Shown: positions 1 through 9,737 of the stretch, one piece after another
Numbering within the stretch: position 1 is the stretch's first letter
Layout of the letters: the number at the start of each line of letters is the position of its first letter
Assembly (NCBI GenBank): GCA_963931925.1
Contig: OZ007567.1
Span: 80,299,186 to 80,363,185 of the forward strand
Origin: Onchidella celtica
Lineage: Eukaryota > Mollusca > Gastropoda > Systellommatophora > Onchidiidae
Direction of reading: 5' to 3'
DNA: 64,000 nt
Translations under genes and position numbers: made by a program
Notes under the pieces: model-generated
Database searches by the model: none
The model's input: the letters and a program-made list of their open reading frames with translations, nothing else
What the model was told of the DNA's origin: nothing

Positions 1-36
1 ATAATTATAGTTACCCAGAACATAATAATTATTACG

Positions 37-366
37 GGCACAGTGCCGAATTTAGACAGAAGCTGAACAAACCACGTTGTAGTGACTCACAGTCTATAGG
101 GGCCTCACAATAGTTTGTTTGTTGTTGTTGTTGTTGTTTTAGTGGGGGGAGGGGGGTGGGGGGGGGGCTTTTAAAATTTTATTAATTCCTTTTTTTTTTC
201 TTTAATATCCTGCATTGAGACTGAAGGGCGAGGACCTTTATATATTCAAGCAAGAGAAGTCCCGTTTTGATGCTCCCCTTGTGTGACGGTTTTTAAACTT
301 TTTAACAAAGGGCCTCCAAATTTACATAGCTTAGGGCCTCACTAGGTCTAAATCTGGCACTGTGCC
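37..366. mobile_element. Small non-autonomous TIR element (hAT-like ends)
   Basis: The two ends are near-perfect inverted repeats. The left end reads GGCACAGTGCC then GAATTTAGAC. The right end, on the other strand, reads GGCACAGTGCC then AGATTTAGAC. CAGTGCC-type ends followed by ATTTAGAC are typical of short hAT-derived elements. I could not find a matching 8-bp target duplication in the flanks, so the exact borders are uncertain. The interior has a TTG repeat and a G-rich run and no coding potential. Confidence 0.5.
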
Positions 367-380
367 AGTGATTCATTGGT

Positions 381-523
381 GTAATGTCAAGGAGATTGAA
401 AGAGAAGAGTGGTTCACAGCTCCAGAAAATAAAAATGTCGTTGTAGAATCCAAGCCCGTCACCATGGTGAATCTGAACTGTTGTAAATTAAGAATTAATG
501 AACGATTGGCTTTGACTGGTTAA
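381..523 (+). other. Short open stretch that looks protein-like, possible exon
   Basis: An open frame without a start codon runs to a TAA at 521-523. It contains a hydrophilic stretch beginning HWCNVKEIEREEW and ending near VESKPVTMVNLN. A weak donor (GTAAAT) follows at about 483. I do not recognise the protein. It may be an exon of a plus-strand gene lying mostly to the left of the window, or chance. The left neighbour is the small TIR element, which ends only about 15 bases earlier and leaves no clear acceptor tract. Confidence 0.2.
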
Positions 524-633
524 AAACGGTTTTCTATTGGCTGCGACTTATTAAATACGGTTTTCTATTGGCTGTGAACGGTTCAAGACCGTTTTCTATT
601 GGCTCCGACTGGTTAAAGACGGTTTTCTATTGG
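505..633 (+). repeat. 31-bp tandem repeat with five inverted CCAAT boxes
   Basis: ATTGG (inverted CCAAT) occurs at 505, 536, 567, 598 and 629, exactly 31 bases apart. The last four lie in the conserved core CGGTTTTCTATTGGCT. The spacers are GC-variable (TGTGAACGGTTCAAGAC and similar). Regular CCAAT spacing of about three helical turns is also a property of NF-Y-bound promoters, but a plain minisatellite gives the same pattern. Confidence 0.75.
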
Positions 634-1079
634 CTGTGAATTGTTTTGTTTCACTTACGCCACACAAAATTGTGATGCATCCCCGCCCAACAGTGCAAAG
701 TGGCCGAGCATGTGTGCTTGCAAAGATTTGTTTTTTAATGTTGTTACAAGTACGTACGTCTCACCCCCCCCCCCTCCCCCAGTTTTTTGCGCTTGGGCTA
801 CGTATGTTAAAGCCTTTTTTGTGCGTCCAGAGCTAGAGAGCTCCTCCCGAGATGCAGCCTTATTTATTCTTTCAGATTTTCTTTGTTTTCCTCCCTTTTC
901 TTGGGGGGGGGGGGTTGAAAGAGTAGGGGGAAGGGTTAGGGATTCGATCAGATTTAGGGCTGAGGATAAGGAGGGCTAGGGATAGATATGTGTACGTATA
1001 CATCCCTGGCATAAAACGCTTGGGATTGTGTACTTACCTGCAATAACAGCCCTTGTTTTTTGTTGGTGTTTCTGCATAG

Positions 1080-1236
1080 GGCCTGGGCATGCGGACGGGC
1101 AAAAATTGGTTCTAATCCAGAAGGAAGAATTGAAACTTTCGGGGAAACGAAACTTAACATGGCCTTGGAACTTCCGATGAAAGACGAAATAAAATTCAAA
1201 AATTTCATAGAACTCTTGTCCTGTGACGTCTTGTGA
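1080..1236 (+). CDS. Possible last coding exon of an unrecognised gene
   Basis: A strong polypyrimidine tract ends in TTTCTGCATAG at 1079. It is followed by 51 open codons and a TGA at 1234-1236. The first base completes a split codon (phase 2). The peptide starts AWACGRAKIGSNPEG, contains IETFGETKLNMALEL and ends ELLSCDVL. A canonical AATAAA lies at 1567-1572, followed by A-rich sequence near 1600, as expected for a 3' UTR. I do not recognise the family. Other frames are partly open here as well, and the minus strand carries a good donor (GTAAGT) at about 1038, so strand and frame are not certain. Upstream exons would lie mainly left of the window. Confidence 0.35.
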
Positions 1237-1566
1237 AACACACTATGAGATTAGTATGTCTGATTCTTGGATAGTTCTGCTGCATTAGGATCTAAATTTA
1301 AATTATAATTATGGTTGCACCTGTATGATCGCTTTTTGCAGAATTGTTTTTCAAAACTTTTAATTCTGGGTATCAATTGGCATGTATGTGGATATACATG
1401 ATTATTGCAGTACAGTAGTACTAAAAACAATGGTTTTATCATGCACAACAGTTACTACACTATCCATTTACTGCACACAATTTATAATTATTAAGCATCT
1501 TGTGTTATTAAGCTTATAATTTGTATTACTTTATATATCTTGTTAATAATTGAGGGGGTTTGAATT

Positions 1567-1572
1567 AATAAA
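1567..1572 (+). promoter_or_regulatory. Candidate polyadenylation signal AATAAA
   Basis: A canonical hexamer lies about 330 bases after the TGA of the possible terminal exon and shortly before an A-rich run at 1601-1627. It supports a plus-strand transcript end here, but single hexamers are common in AT-rich DNA. Confidence 0.3.
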
Positions 1573-1629
1573 AGGGATCAAGTGCCATACTTTGGAGAAG
1601 AAAAAAAAAAGCAAAAAAAAAAAAAAACA

Positions 1630-2131
1630 TCATTTGACTATAAACGAATCGAATTTAATAAACGTTTGCAATACTGACATCAAGTCTTGGAATAAATCAC
1701 TAAAGTATTAATACCGATTGTTGCATACTGAAAAGATGTTGTGTTGTTTTTTTTTTTTTAATTTTCTTCTATTTCTTTGTTTTTGTTTTGCTTTTTTCTC
1801 AAAAGCAGTCAAAACGCACTTAAATCCCTATTGATTCTAACTTCCACTTAGACGCCAGTGACAAAACAGTTGGAAGCTGCCCACATTCAGGAGCATTTAG
1901 ATTTATTGGTGCACTGTGATGCAGTATCATGTGCAATTTGCCAATAAAAATTAGTTATCCACTCCTTTCTGGAGAGCGCTGTCAACAGGTCTGGAGGTTA
2001 TATCTTCAGTTGGGTTTGAATCCAGCCACAACACAGAAATTCAATGGTTTGATTGGTTTGTTCAAGTCTGACATATTTTTTTTTATATGATGTCATTAAA
2101 TATGGAGTTCATTTTGAGTTTAATGATTATC

Positions 2132-2162
<31 letters not shown>

Positions 2163-2385
2163 TATAGACAGACGGGCAGGGAGGCAGCAGGCAGGCAAGC
2201 AGACTGGCCGGTCATCCAATCAGGCATGTGAACTCGGGTCAAGATTTGTGTGCCTAAACATTCTGCATGTTCTTTAAGTTGTTGCTACAGCTTCATAAAC
2301 TAAAACAAATTCGAAATTATTAATCTACTAGATGACGTACCGGGCATTGTCCGGAATAAACAATCATGTGCTCTCCCTCTCTCCC

Positions 2386-2456
<71 letters not shown>

Positions 2457-2725
2457 AAGTAGCAATCTGCAGTCCTGCTTCAGACAGAACTAATGCGCGC
2501 CAGGACACTGCGCACCAAGCTTGATATTGTTACTTTTTATGACATGCACGGTACTATAACAGAATGGAGCCAAGATGGAGGCTGAAAATGACAGCACGAC
2601 AATGCCCAGACACGCCGGGGACAGAATGGGATTGTTAGAAGGCGCTGGCGGCCATCTTGGGGTGGGTCGCGACTCATTATTTGATTCACCGTGTTTGTAA
2701 ACGGAGCAGCGTGTAGACCTTTGTC
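1630..2725. other. No gene seen; simple repeats
   Basis: AT-rich sequence with a (GA)n tract at 2132-2161 and a pure (CT)n tract at about 2392-2449. CTAGATGACGTACCGGGCATTGTCCGG near 2328 (shown here only by its key parts, CCGGGC and GTCCGG) resembles the conserved end of the repeat seen at 34272 and 34794. No convincing coding region. Confidence 0.5.
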
Positions 2726-3744
2726 TATGAGAAAGTTTATCTGTCTATCTGTCTGTCTGTGTACTATCTATCTATCTATCTATATATCTGTCTATTCTAT
2801 TTATTCTACCTATCTTTTCTATTTATCTTATCTTTCTATTCTGATCTGATCTATTTTGATATGTTCTGATCTGATCTATTCTGATCTGATCTATTCTGAT
2901 CTGATCTATTCTGATCTGATCTATTCTCATCTGATCTATTCTGATCTGATCTATTCTGATCTGATCTATTCTGATCTATTCTGATCAGATCTGATCTATT
3001 CGGATCTATACTGATCTATTCTGATCTATTCTGATCTGATCTGATCTATTCTGATCTGATCTATTCTGATTTAATATGATCTATTCTGATCTGATCTGAT
3101 CTATTCTGATCTGATCTGATCTATTCTGATCTGATCTGATCTATTCTGATCTGATCTATTCTGATCTAATCTATTCTGATCTATTTTGATATGTTCTGAT
3201 CTGATCTATTCTGATCTAATATGATCTATTCTGATCTGATCTGATCTATTTTGATGCGATCTGATCTATTCTGATCTATTCGGATCTGATCTATTCTGAT
3301 CTGATCTGATCTATTCTGATATATTCTGATCTAATCTGATCTATTCTGATCTGATCTGATCTATTCTGATCTGATCTGATCTATTCTGATCTGATCTGAT
3401 CTATTCTGATCTGATCTGATCTATTCTGATCTGATCTGATCTATTCTGATCTGATCTGATCTCATCTGATCTATTCTGATCTGATCTATTCTGATCTGAT
3501 CTGGTCTATTCTGATCTGATCTATTCTGATCTGTTCTGATCTGATCTATTCTGATCTGATCTATTCTGGTCTGATCTGATCCTATATGTTCTATCTATTT
3601 ATCTATCTATCCAGCTATCTATCTATCTATCTATCTGTCTATTTATCTATCTATCTATCTATCTAATCTATCTATCTATCTATCTATCTATCTAATCTAT
3701 CTATCTATCCATCTATATCTATCTATCTATCTATCTATCTATTC
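2726..3744. repeat. Composite satellite: (CTAT)n flanking a (CTGAT)n/TATTCTGAT array
   Basis: The flanks at 2726-2830 and 3590-3744 are (CTAT)n with CTGT variants. The core at about 2836-3580 is built from CTGAT and CTATT pentamers combined into 10- to 20-base higher-order units such as CTATTCTGATCTGAT. Many GATC sites recur every 5 to 15 bases. Homogenised blocks, for example seven nearly identical 20-base units at about 3340-3460, suggest recent unequal exchange or slippage. Confidence 0.9.
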
Positions 3745-5020
3745 TCATCATCCGTTGTCTTCCCTCTGGGCTTACCCCACCCTCTTGCACCGTGTCATGC
3801 ACATTAATACCATTGGCTTTACATTGTAGTTGTGGTTAGTTGTGTCGGTTGAATCAGTCTGGTGTTGTTGTTGTTTTTTTTGTTGTTGTTGTTTTTTCAA
3901 TCGAGGAATTTTATTCAATTTTATGTCATAGTGTACCGAAATGGTATGTGAGTGACTATAAACAAATGAAAGTTACAAAATCAATCACAATCAAATTAAG
4001 GCTACAAAATCAGTCACAATCACCGCTATTTTTCAACCCTTTATATACTAAACAAAACTGTCTGAGAGAGTGGCATTCACCAGGCTCGGCAGTAGAGAGT
4101 AGAAAAACGATTGAAGATGTAGTCATGATACCGTAAGAAACGTCGTGCACCCAACAAGGCGGCCAACTGTCAGTGGGCAGCGACCCTGAATGATTGAATG
4201 AGATGATGTCTGCGCATGCTGTGCACACATCGAACATCTGTAAATTGCTGCAATAAACTTCACAAGTTTCCGTACAGATCATGCTTGGCGAGTATCAAAA
4301 TCCTATACAATCTTTTAACATAAATTTTGAGGCTGTCAAGTTTTTATTTATTTCTGTAGTAACCCTGGTTATTACAAATTATGCTATATATACACATCAC
4401 TTCATTTATTTATATGCATCAGTGTTTCAAAATTCTTGAAGAGTTGAAGAATCAAAGTACAAATTCTGGTAGTACAGAAACAGTCATAACTATAACCTAA
4501 TGCAATGTTTTTAATTGAAGTACAAGGGGCATTCAAGAACTAGGCAAATTAATGTAAGCATAGCCAGTGGAAATCCATCTTTGATCAGTCATAACCAATC
4601 ATCATCAATGCATTATTTGAAACGGTTCAAGTTTTAAAGCAGGTACTAACATTGGACTCTTGAAATAATTTAATCATGGAGGGGTCTGAACTTTCCCTTC
4701 CCGCTTCAAGTTTCCTTGACATTCCATCCAGACACGCTAACGGACGGCCAGGCCAGGTTTCAAGGCCATCCATAAAGAACGTACGCTCGGTTATCCTGGC
4801 GTACGGAAAGCCTACATTGGAAGGTGGGGTGGGGGAAGAGGGGGTCTTTTAAGCTTACGAAGGCTTCTTAGCTGCTATAACGACTCGAAAAGTAGTTCAT
4901 TTTTTCAACAAAATAAAGTGTAGGATTATATAAATTATGTAATGTTTTATCGAAGTATTTATCTGCCGATAATTGGTTTAGTAATGTTTATTTTTGAAAA
5001 ATTCCTTCACAAATACACAG
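3745..5020. other. No gene seen
   Basis: AT-rich sequence with short open frames lacking family signatures, a TTG-rich stretch at 3863-3895 and a G-rich stretch at 4826-4846. Nothing I can support as a gene. Confidence 0.5.
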
Positions 5021-5093
5021 GGTCCGCAATGGCCTAGTGGTTAGCATCTTCGCCTGTAAATCGGGTGGCCGTGGTTCGATTCTCAGCCGGGTT
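5021..5093 (+). tRNA. tRNA-like sequence (degenerate, Tyr-like anticodon loop)
   Basis: An A-box-like segment (TGGCCTAGTGGTTAGCA) and a B-box-like segment (GGTTCGATTCT) are correctly spaced. The anticodon loop CTGTAAA would give GTA (Tyr). The acceptor ends do not pair (5' GGTCCGC against 3' AGCCGGG) and the T-stem is weak, so this is most likely a tRNA pseudogene or a SINE head. No SINE body was recognised after it. A T-run follows, as a Pol III terminator would. Confidence 0.45.
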
Positions 5094-5542
5094 TTTGTTT
5101 TATTTTTATGTCTTTTTTATTAGGAATCAATTTGTTTAATTTTTTTTTTTAACCCAACAACAGTAATAGGGAATAAATCCAGTTACTGTTGTTTTGTATT
5201 TGGTCAACAAGAATACTGTCGGATAAACCTGGGACGATATTGTTGGTGGATAAACCTGAGTAATATCCGCTGATAATGTTGGCGGATTATGGCAGCCATT
5301 ATAATATTTTAATCAAACATAGGCTGTTTCTAATGAAACCGTCAAATAGTCCGTACAAAATACCATGTGAGGTTTCAGAATATCCAAGCGTTATCATGGA
5401 CATTGTCGTTTACATGACCGGCCCGTGGCTGAGACAGGGTGGGGTGGTGAACTAAGGTTATGAAACGCGTAGAAGGGAGAGGGCCAGGGGAGTCACAAAT
5501 CGTCAAAATCGAGCGTATGTATTTTGCGGATAACACCCGGTC

Positions 5543-7158
5543 GCGAGAATCTTTTTTACACTGCGTTGCCGGAAAGGCGGTACTTCTTTGGAATCCCCGT
5601 GACTATTTATAATAACCGCCAGGCGATCATTACGTCACCGAATTCCTTGGGTAAAGCCTGTTAATTGGAATTGGGAGTCACCTCCCTTTAACATGGCTAT
5701 ATTTTTTTATAACAGCCGAACAAACGGTGAATTCCTTGGGTAATGCCCACTCTAATGTAATAGTCTAAAGAAATAGCCGCGAGAACGTGAAAACTTTCCT
5801 TGGTGGCAGAATGTTGTTGAACATACTCTTTGCGTCTCATCCCTCGAGACGCCCTCTCACACATTGCTGTGGTTCCCACCTGTGTGGTATAAATCTAGAT
5901 CTAGATCTAGATTCAATTGTCATTAGATAACTCATCAGTCAAAGCTCACACACCCTCATATCTGTGTGGTAGAAATCTGGATCTACATTTAATTATCATC
6001 AGGCTACATATGTCAGCCCTCATGGTTCACACTCTCCTGTTATGCAATATATAAATCTAGATCCAGATTAAATTATCTTTACAAATTACATATCTCATGA
6101 CTCAAGGCTAACACTGTCATACCTGTGTGATATAAATCTAGATCTAGATCTAGATTCAATTGTCATTAGATATCTCATCACCCAAGGCCCACACTCTCAT
6201 ACCTATATGGTACAAATCAAGATCTAGATTTAAATATCATTACACATATCTCATCACTCAAGGCTCACACTCTTATATCTGTATGGTATAAATCTAGATC
6301 TAGATTTAAATATTATTACATATCTCATGACTCAAGGCTCCCACTGTCATACCTGTGTGATATAAATCTAGATCTAGAGTTCATTATCATTAAGTATCTC
6401 ATGACTCAAGGCTCCCACTGTCATACCTGTGTGATATAAATCTAGATCTAGATTTCATTATCATTAAGTATCTCATGACTCAAGGCTCACACTCTCATAT
6501 CTGTGTGATATAAATCTAGATCTAGATTTCATTATCATTACATATTTGATCACTCAAGCCTCACACTCTCATATCTGTGTGATATAAATCTAGATCTAGC
6601 TTTAATTATCATTACATATTTCATCACTCAAGCCTCACACTCTCATATCTGTGTGGTATTGATATAGATTTAATTATCCTTACATATCTCAAGGCTCACC
6701 CTCTCATTAGATTAGATCTGCTGGTTGGTAGCTTGTCAACCTTACCACAGTCGAACGACGTTCGGTCAATTCTTTCACTTTCTTTCCTTTGTTTACACGA
6801 ATGGTGGGGAATCTGACCAACTTTTATCCATCCTTTCCACCCCTGTCGCGCGTGGCAATCAACGATAATGTAGCTAGTAGGCATTTTAGTTAACAAAACC
6901 GCTTCGATATAATTATCTCTAAGTTACGCTAATCAGCTGATCCACCGGCCAAACAATCGCGATGGCGGAAAAACAAAACAAAAGCACAATGTGACGTCAT
7001 GCGCATTCTACCTATAAGTTAGCCTATAGTTGGCCGATGACGGAGAGGGAAATGCCTCCTACTGCGCATGCGATATTTTATTATCGTCACAAAGGGTGGG
7101 GTGGTGACGTAGAGCTTTGTTTGGCTTTCCGGCAACGCAGTGTAAAAAAGATTCTCGC
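5543..7158. mobile_element. Mutator-like non-autonomous TIR element with 9-bp target duplication
   Basis: Perfect 34-base terminal inverted repeats lie at 5543-5576 and 7125-7158 (starting GCGAGAATCTTTTTT and ending TTGCCGGAAAG). They are flanked by an exact 9-base direct repeat, CACCCGGTC, at 5534-5542 and 7159-7167. Long TIRs with 9-bp target duplications are the hallmark of Mutator-like elements. The 1616-base interior has no transposase; it carries an AGATCTAGATCT-rich tandem array. Perfect TIRs and target duplication imply a young insertion. The superfamily call rests only on TIR and TSD structure. Confidence 0.8.
5881..6700. repeat. Minisatellite, about ten units of 73-82 bp, rich in AGATCTAGATCT
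   Basis: Each unit begins near TGTGTGATATAAATCTAGAT, continues with TTAATTATCATTACATATCTC and ends with CTCACACTCTCATATC. Unit starts fall near 5881, 5963, 6042, 6125, 6205, 6281, 6354, 6429, 6502, 6576 and 6651. The dyad AGATCTAGATCT is kept in most units. The array lies wholly inside the 9-bp-TSD element. Confidence 0.85.
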
Positions 7159-7540
7159 CACCCGGTCATCACATCTTACGACACTGCTGAAGGCCTCTTT
7201 GCAAATTCCCGCCTAGAGCTGGGTTTTCATGTGGGCGGAAAAGGAAAAGTCAAAACTCTTCAAGTAATGAAATAGAGAGAATGTGTTCATGCGTACAGAA
7301 AAATATTGAATTATAATGAAATTACGTGAAAAAAAAACACCTTTGTTCGGGTCTTTTGGGCCCATATCGCTATTGTACCTTATTTTACCCATACTTTGCG
7401 AGTCGTTTCGATCCCAGTAATGTTTATACTGGAAATTACCGGTGTGTTTTTTATTTTTAATGTCGGCGTACGCAGCGGGCCTTTTCGGCCCCGGTGACTT
7501 CCGTACTACTACTACTATTTCCTGCTGCACCCACTGGTGC

Positions 7541-7611
7541 TTATTATTATTATTATTATTATTTTATATAGCGCATATCCATTTTTAAAATGCTCTAAGC
7601 GCTTTACAGAA
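7541..7611 (-). repeat. 3' tail of an L2-like LINE or related SINE
   Basis: Read on the minus strand it is CTGTAAAGCGCTTAGAG, then ATGCGCTATATAAAAT, then (AAT)n. The same AAGCGC, GCGCTATA and (ATT)n tail ends the two L2-like LINEs at 33636 and 40634. Only the tail is present here. Confidence 0.6.
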
Positions 7612-7679
7612 GAAACCTGTCAACCACAGAGCAGAATGGAGCGCCGGCGAAGCGCTCAACACACTACACTGCTTCTTTC

Positions 7680-7730
7680 TCTCTCCCTGTCTCGCTCACT
7701 CTCTCTCTCTCTATCTCTCACTATCTCAGA
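7680..7730 (+). repeat. (CT)n-rich stretch
   Basis: Interrupted CTCT tract next to the L2-like tail. No other feature is visible between the tail and the RTE fragment. Confidence 0.6.
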
Positions 7731-7894
7731 GCAAATTGTGACCCAGCCAGTTAGGCGCAGTACACATCTCACAACAGTTCACAACTCACAATACAAATAA
7801 TATTTGAATATTTATTAATAATGATATATATTTAATAATGAATAATAGATTTTGTTGTTGCTGGTGGGGGAATGATATGGATAAATTTTAATCT

Positions 7895-8490
7895 ATTAAT
7901 TTCAATTTTGCCCGGGCTTAGGGCAACAACAAAGGATCTCCAGCATTGTCTGTCCTGGACCATCTTTGCGAGAGTTCCCCAAGAGTGATTGAAGGATTTC
8001 ATCTCTACCTCGATCGTTCTCCGCCAGGTTGCCTTGGGTCTGCCTCGCTTGCGCCGTCCATCCGGTGTTCACAGAAGTGCCGTTTTGGTGATAGAATTTG
8101 CTTCCTTTCGCAGCAAGTGTCCAAGCCATCTCCATCGTCTCTTCGTGGTGATGTTGGCTATTTCTTCTTGCTTGCATCGCTTTAGTAGTTCCTGATTAGA
8201 AATCTTATTTGGCCAAAAGATGCGGAGAATCCTACGAAGACACCTGGTGTGGAAGGAAGACAACTTGGCGAGGTCACCCTCTGTCATGCGCCAACACTCT
8301 GATCCATACAGGAGTGTGAATAGGACACTGCTTTGGTACAGCCTGATCTTGGTGTTGATGCCGTATTGAGTCGATTTCCAGCCTGCTCTGGATGTCCTCC
8401 TTTGTGCCACCTTCTGGTCTGAGAATGCTAGCAAGGTACTTAAATTTGTCCATCTGACTTCCATATTGGAAATTAAAATGCTGTGGGCTT
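7895..8490 (-). pseudogene. RTE-like LINE fragment, C-terminal part of the RT ORF
   Basis: The minus strand encodes, in two or three frames, FKYLASILRPEGGTKEDI, then LLYGSECWRMTEGDLAKL, CLRRILRIFWPNKISN and RRWRWLGHLLRKEANSI, and finally DRQCWRSFVVALSPG. This is the conserved region after the polymerase domain of RTE-type elements, the same region that ends the large ORF at 37118-39898. Frame changes near 8420 and 8070 and loss of everything upstream make it a dead, 5'-truncated copy. Confidence 0.8.
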
Positions 8491-9264
8491 TCGTGAGCAT
8501 GTCTGTGCATTAAAATGCAAATTGGGAATACCATAAAATCGGCGGAAAAGTCCTGGGAAAATACATGAAACTGAACAAAAATTCCACATAATAAATCATT
8601 ACTCGAGTCTTTTATAGGCAAACCTGCGAGTAGGGTTAAGTTTAAAGTCCAGTTAAAAAAAAAAAAAAAAAGAGCAGTTGAAAAATGATGGCTGTTGCTG
8701 GCAATTACAAGTTATATTTTATTGTACATTATTGTATGTAAATGTATAAATGGCAGTGGTAGCAAGGAGCGGAGAGGGTGAATGACCGTGCGTTTTGTTG
8801 TTGTTGTTGTTTTGAATGTTTTTCAAAGATAGTTTGCAAGATATTTTGAATTGGCCGTCAGGCCTACAATAAACTTGAACTAGTTAAAACATGTTCGAAA
8901 CAAAGGAAATGGAAGACAGTAAGCAAAAGACAGGACAAAATCCAAGAGACAGATAGACAGACTGATGGAGGGGGAAAAAAAAAACAACTGAAACATTGAA
9001 GACTTGGTTGACTTGTTGATTTATCTGGGCAGCTTGGGCGTTGGAGCTCACTCACCAGTGTACATCACACCTGGGCATAGTGAAAAAGAGAAACATTTGG
9101 TATAATTTGATTTCACTTTAGTTACTAAAATATTAACACGGTGGCCGTTCCATGTATTATGTATATAACACATCTAATCATGCTAAAATAGAGACCAGCT
9201 TGCCATTTATTCACGTCACATTCACATTGTATTAATCTAATCACTACATACTGTGCATTATATG
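8491..9264. other. No gene seen
   Basis: Intergenic sequence downstream of the transporter, with TTG and poly(A) runs. No supported coding region. Confidence 0.4.
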
Positions 9265-9270
9265 TTTATT
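9265..9270 (-). promoter_or_regulatory. Candidate polyadenylation signal of the transporter gene
   Basis: AATAAA on the minus strand, about 190 bases after the stop codon. A second AATAAA at 9444-9449 lies only about 13 bases after the stop and is less plausible. Which one is used cannot be told from sequence. Confidence 0.35.
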
Positions 9271-9461
9271 AGTTTTGCCTGTCTCTATTAAATTTTAATA
9301 ATATATAGATATGATTATTATCACCCTATTTTTACATGGTCGTCAGCGAATTCTTCTTTAAACAGATCCTGAAAAAGTCATGAAGTTGAGAATGTAACCC
9401 TTCTCTATGAGTCCTTTCTTGCACTTCATTTTGGCCTAGTAGGTTTATTTCTATAATGCTT

Positions 9462-9737
9462 TCATTGACAACAGCCGACAAATCGGAATGGGACTGACAC
9501 TTGTGTAATGAATATGTCGTTTTTCATGTTGTCGTTCCAATTGGTCTTCGTTTTACCTGCCACAGCTCCCGTCACAATATTGGCCAGGTTGCCTGCTATG
9601 AAAGCCCTAATGATCAAGTTAACTATGTCTCCTTTCCTTTCGGGACTCATCGGGATCAGAGTTCCCATAGAGAAACCAATTGCAGGGAACGCTGAGATGC
9701 CGCACAGTGCATATGTACTGATCACTTCAGAACGTTC
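9462..9737 (-). CDS. SLC28: SLC28-like transporter, coding exon 11 with stop
   Basis: Acceptor CGTTTCAG. It encodes residues 589-679 and a TAA/TAG-type stop ending at 9462. STYALCGISAFPAIGF is the last core segment; the family's N-x-x-S after CGF is A-x-x-A here. SPERKGDIVNLIIRAFIAG and IVTGAVAG follow. The short tail ends GCCQ, like the CCR/CCQ endings near the end of vertebrate CNTs. Confidence 0.95.
   Translation of the reverse strand, partial: ERSEVISTYALCGISAFPAIGFSMGTLIPMSPERKGDIVNLIIRAFIAGNLANIVTGAVAGKTKTNWNDNMKNDIFITQVSVPFRFVGCCQ

Noticed and set aside
2320-2508. Arg/Glu-repeat ORF on the minus strand
   Set aside because: Translation of the (CT)n microsatellite. The same applies to ORFs at 11394-11808, 20026-20391 and 13620-13970 outside the real exon at 11617-11760.
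5021-5093. Functional tRNA-Tyr gene
   Set aside because: The acceptor stem does not pair and the T-stem is weak. Kept only as a tRNA-like sequence.
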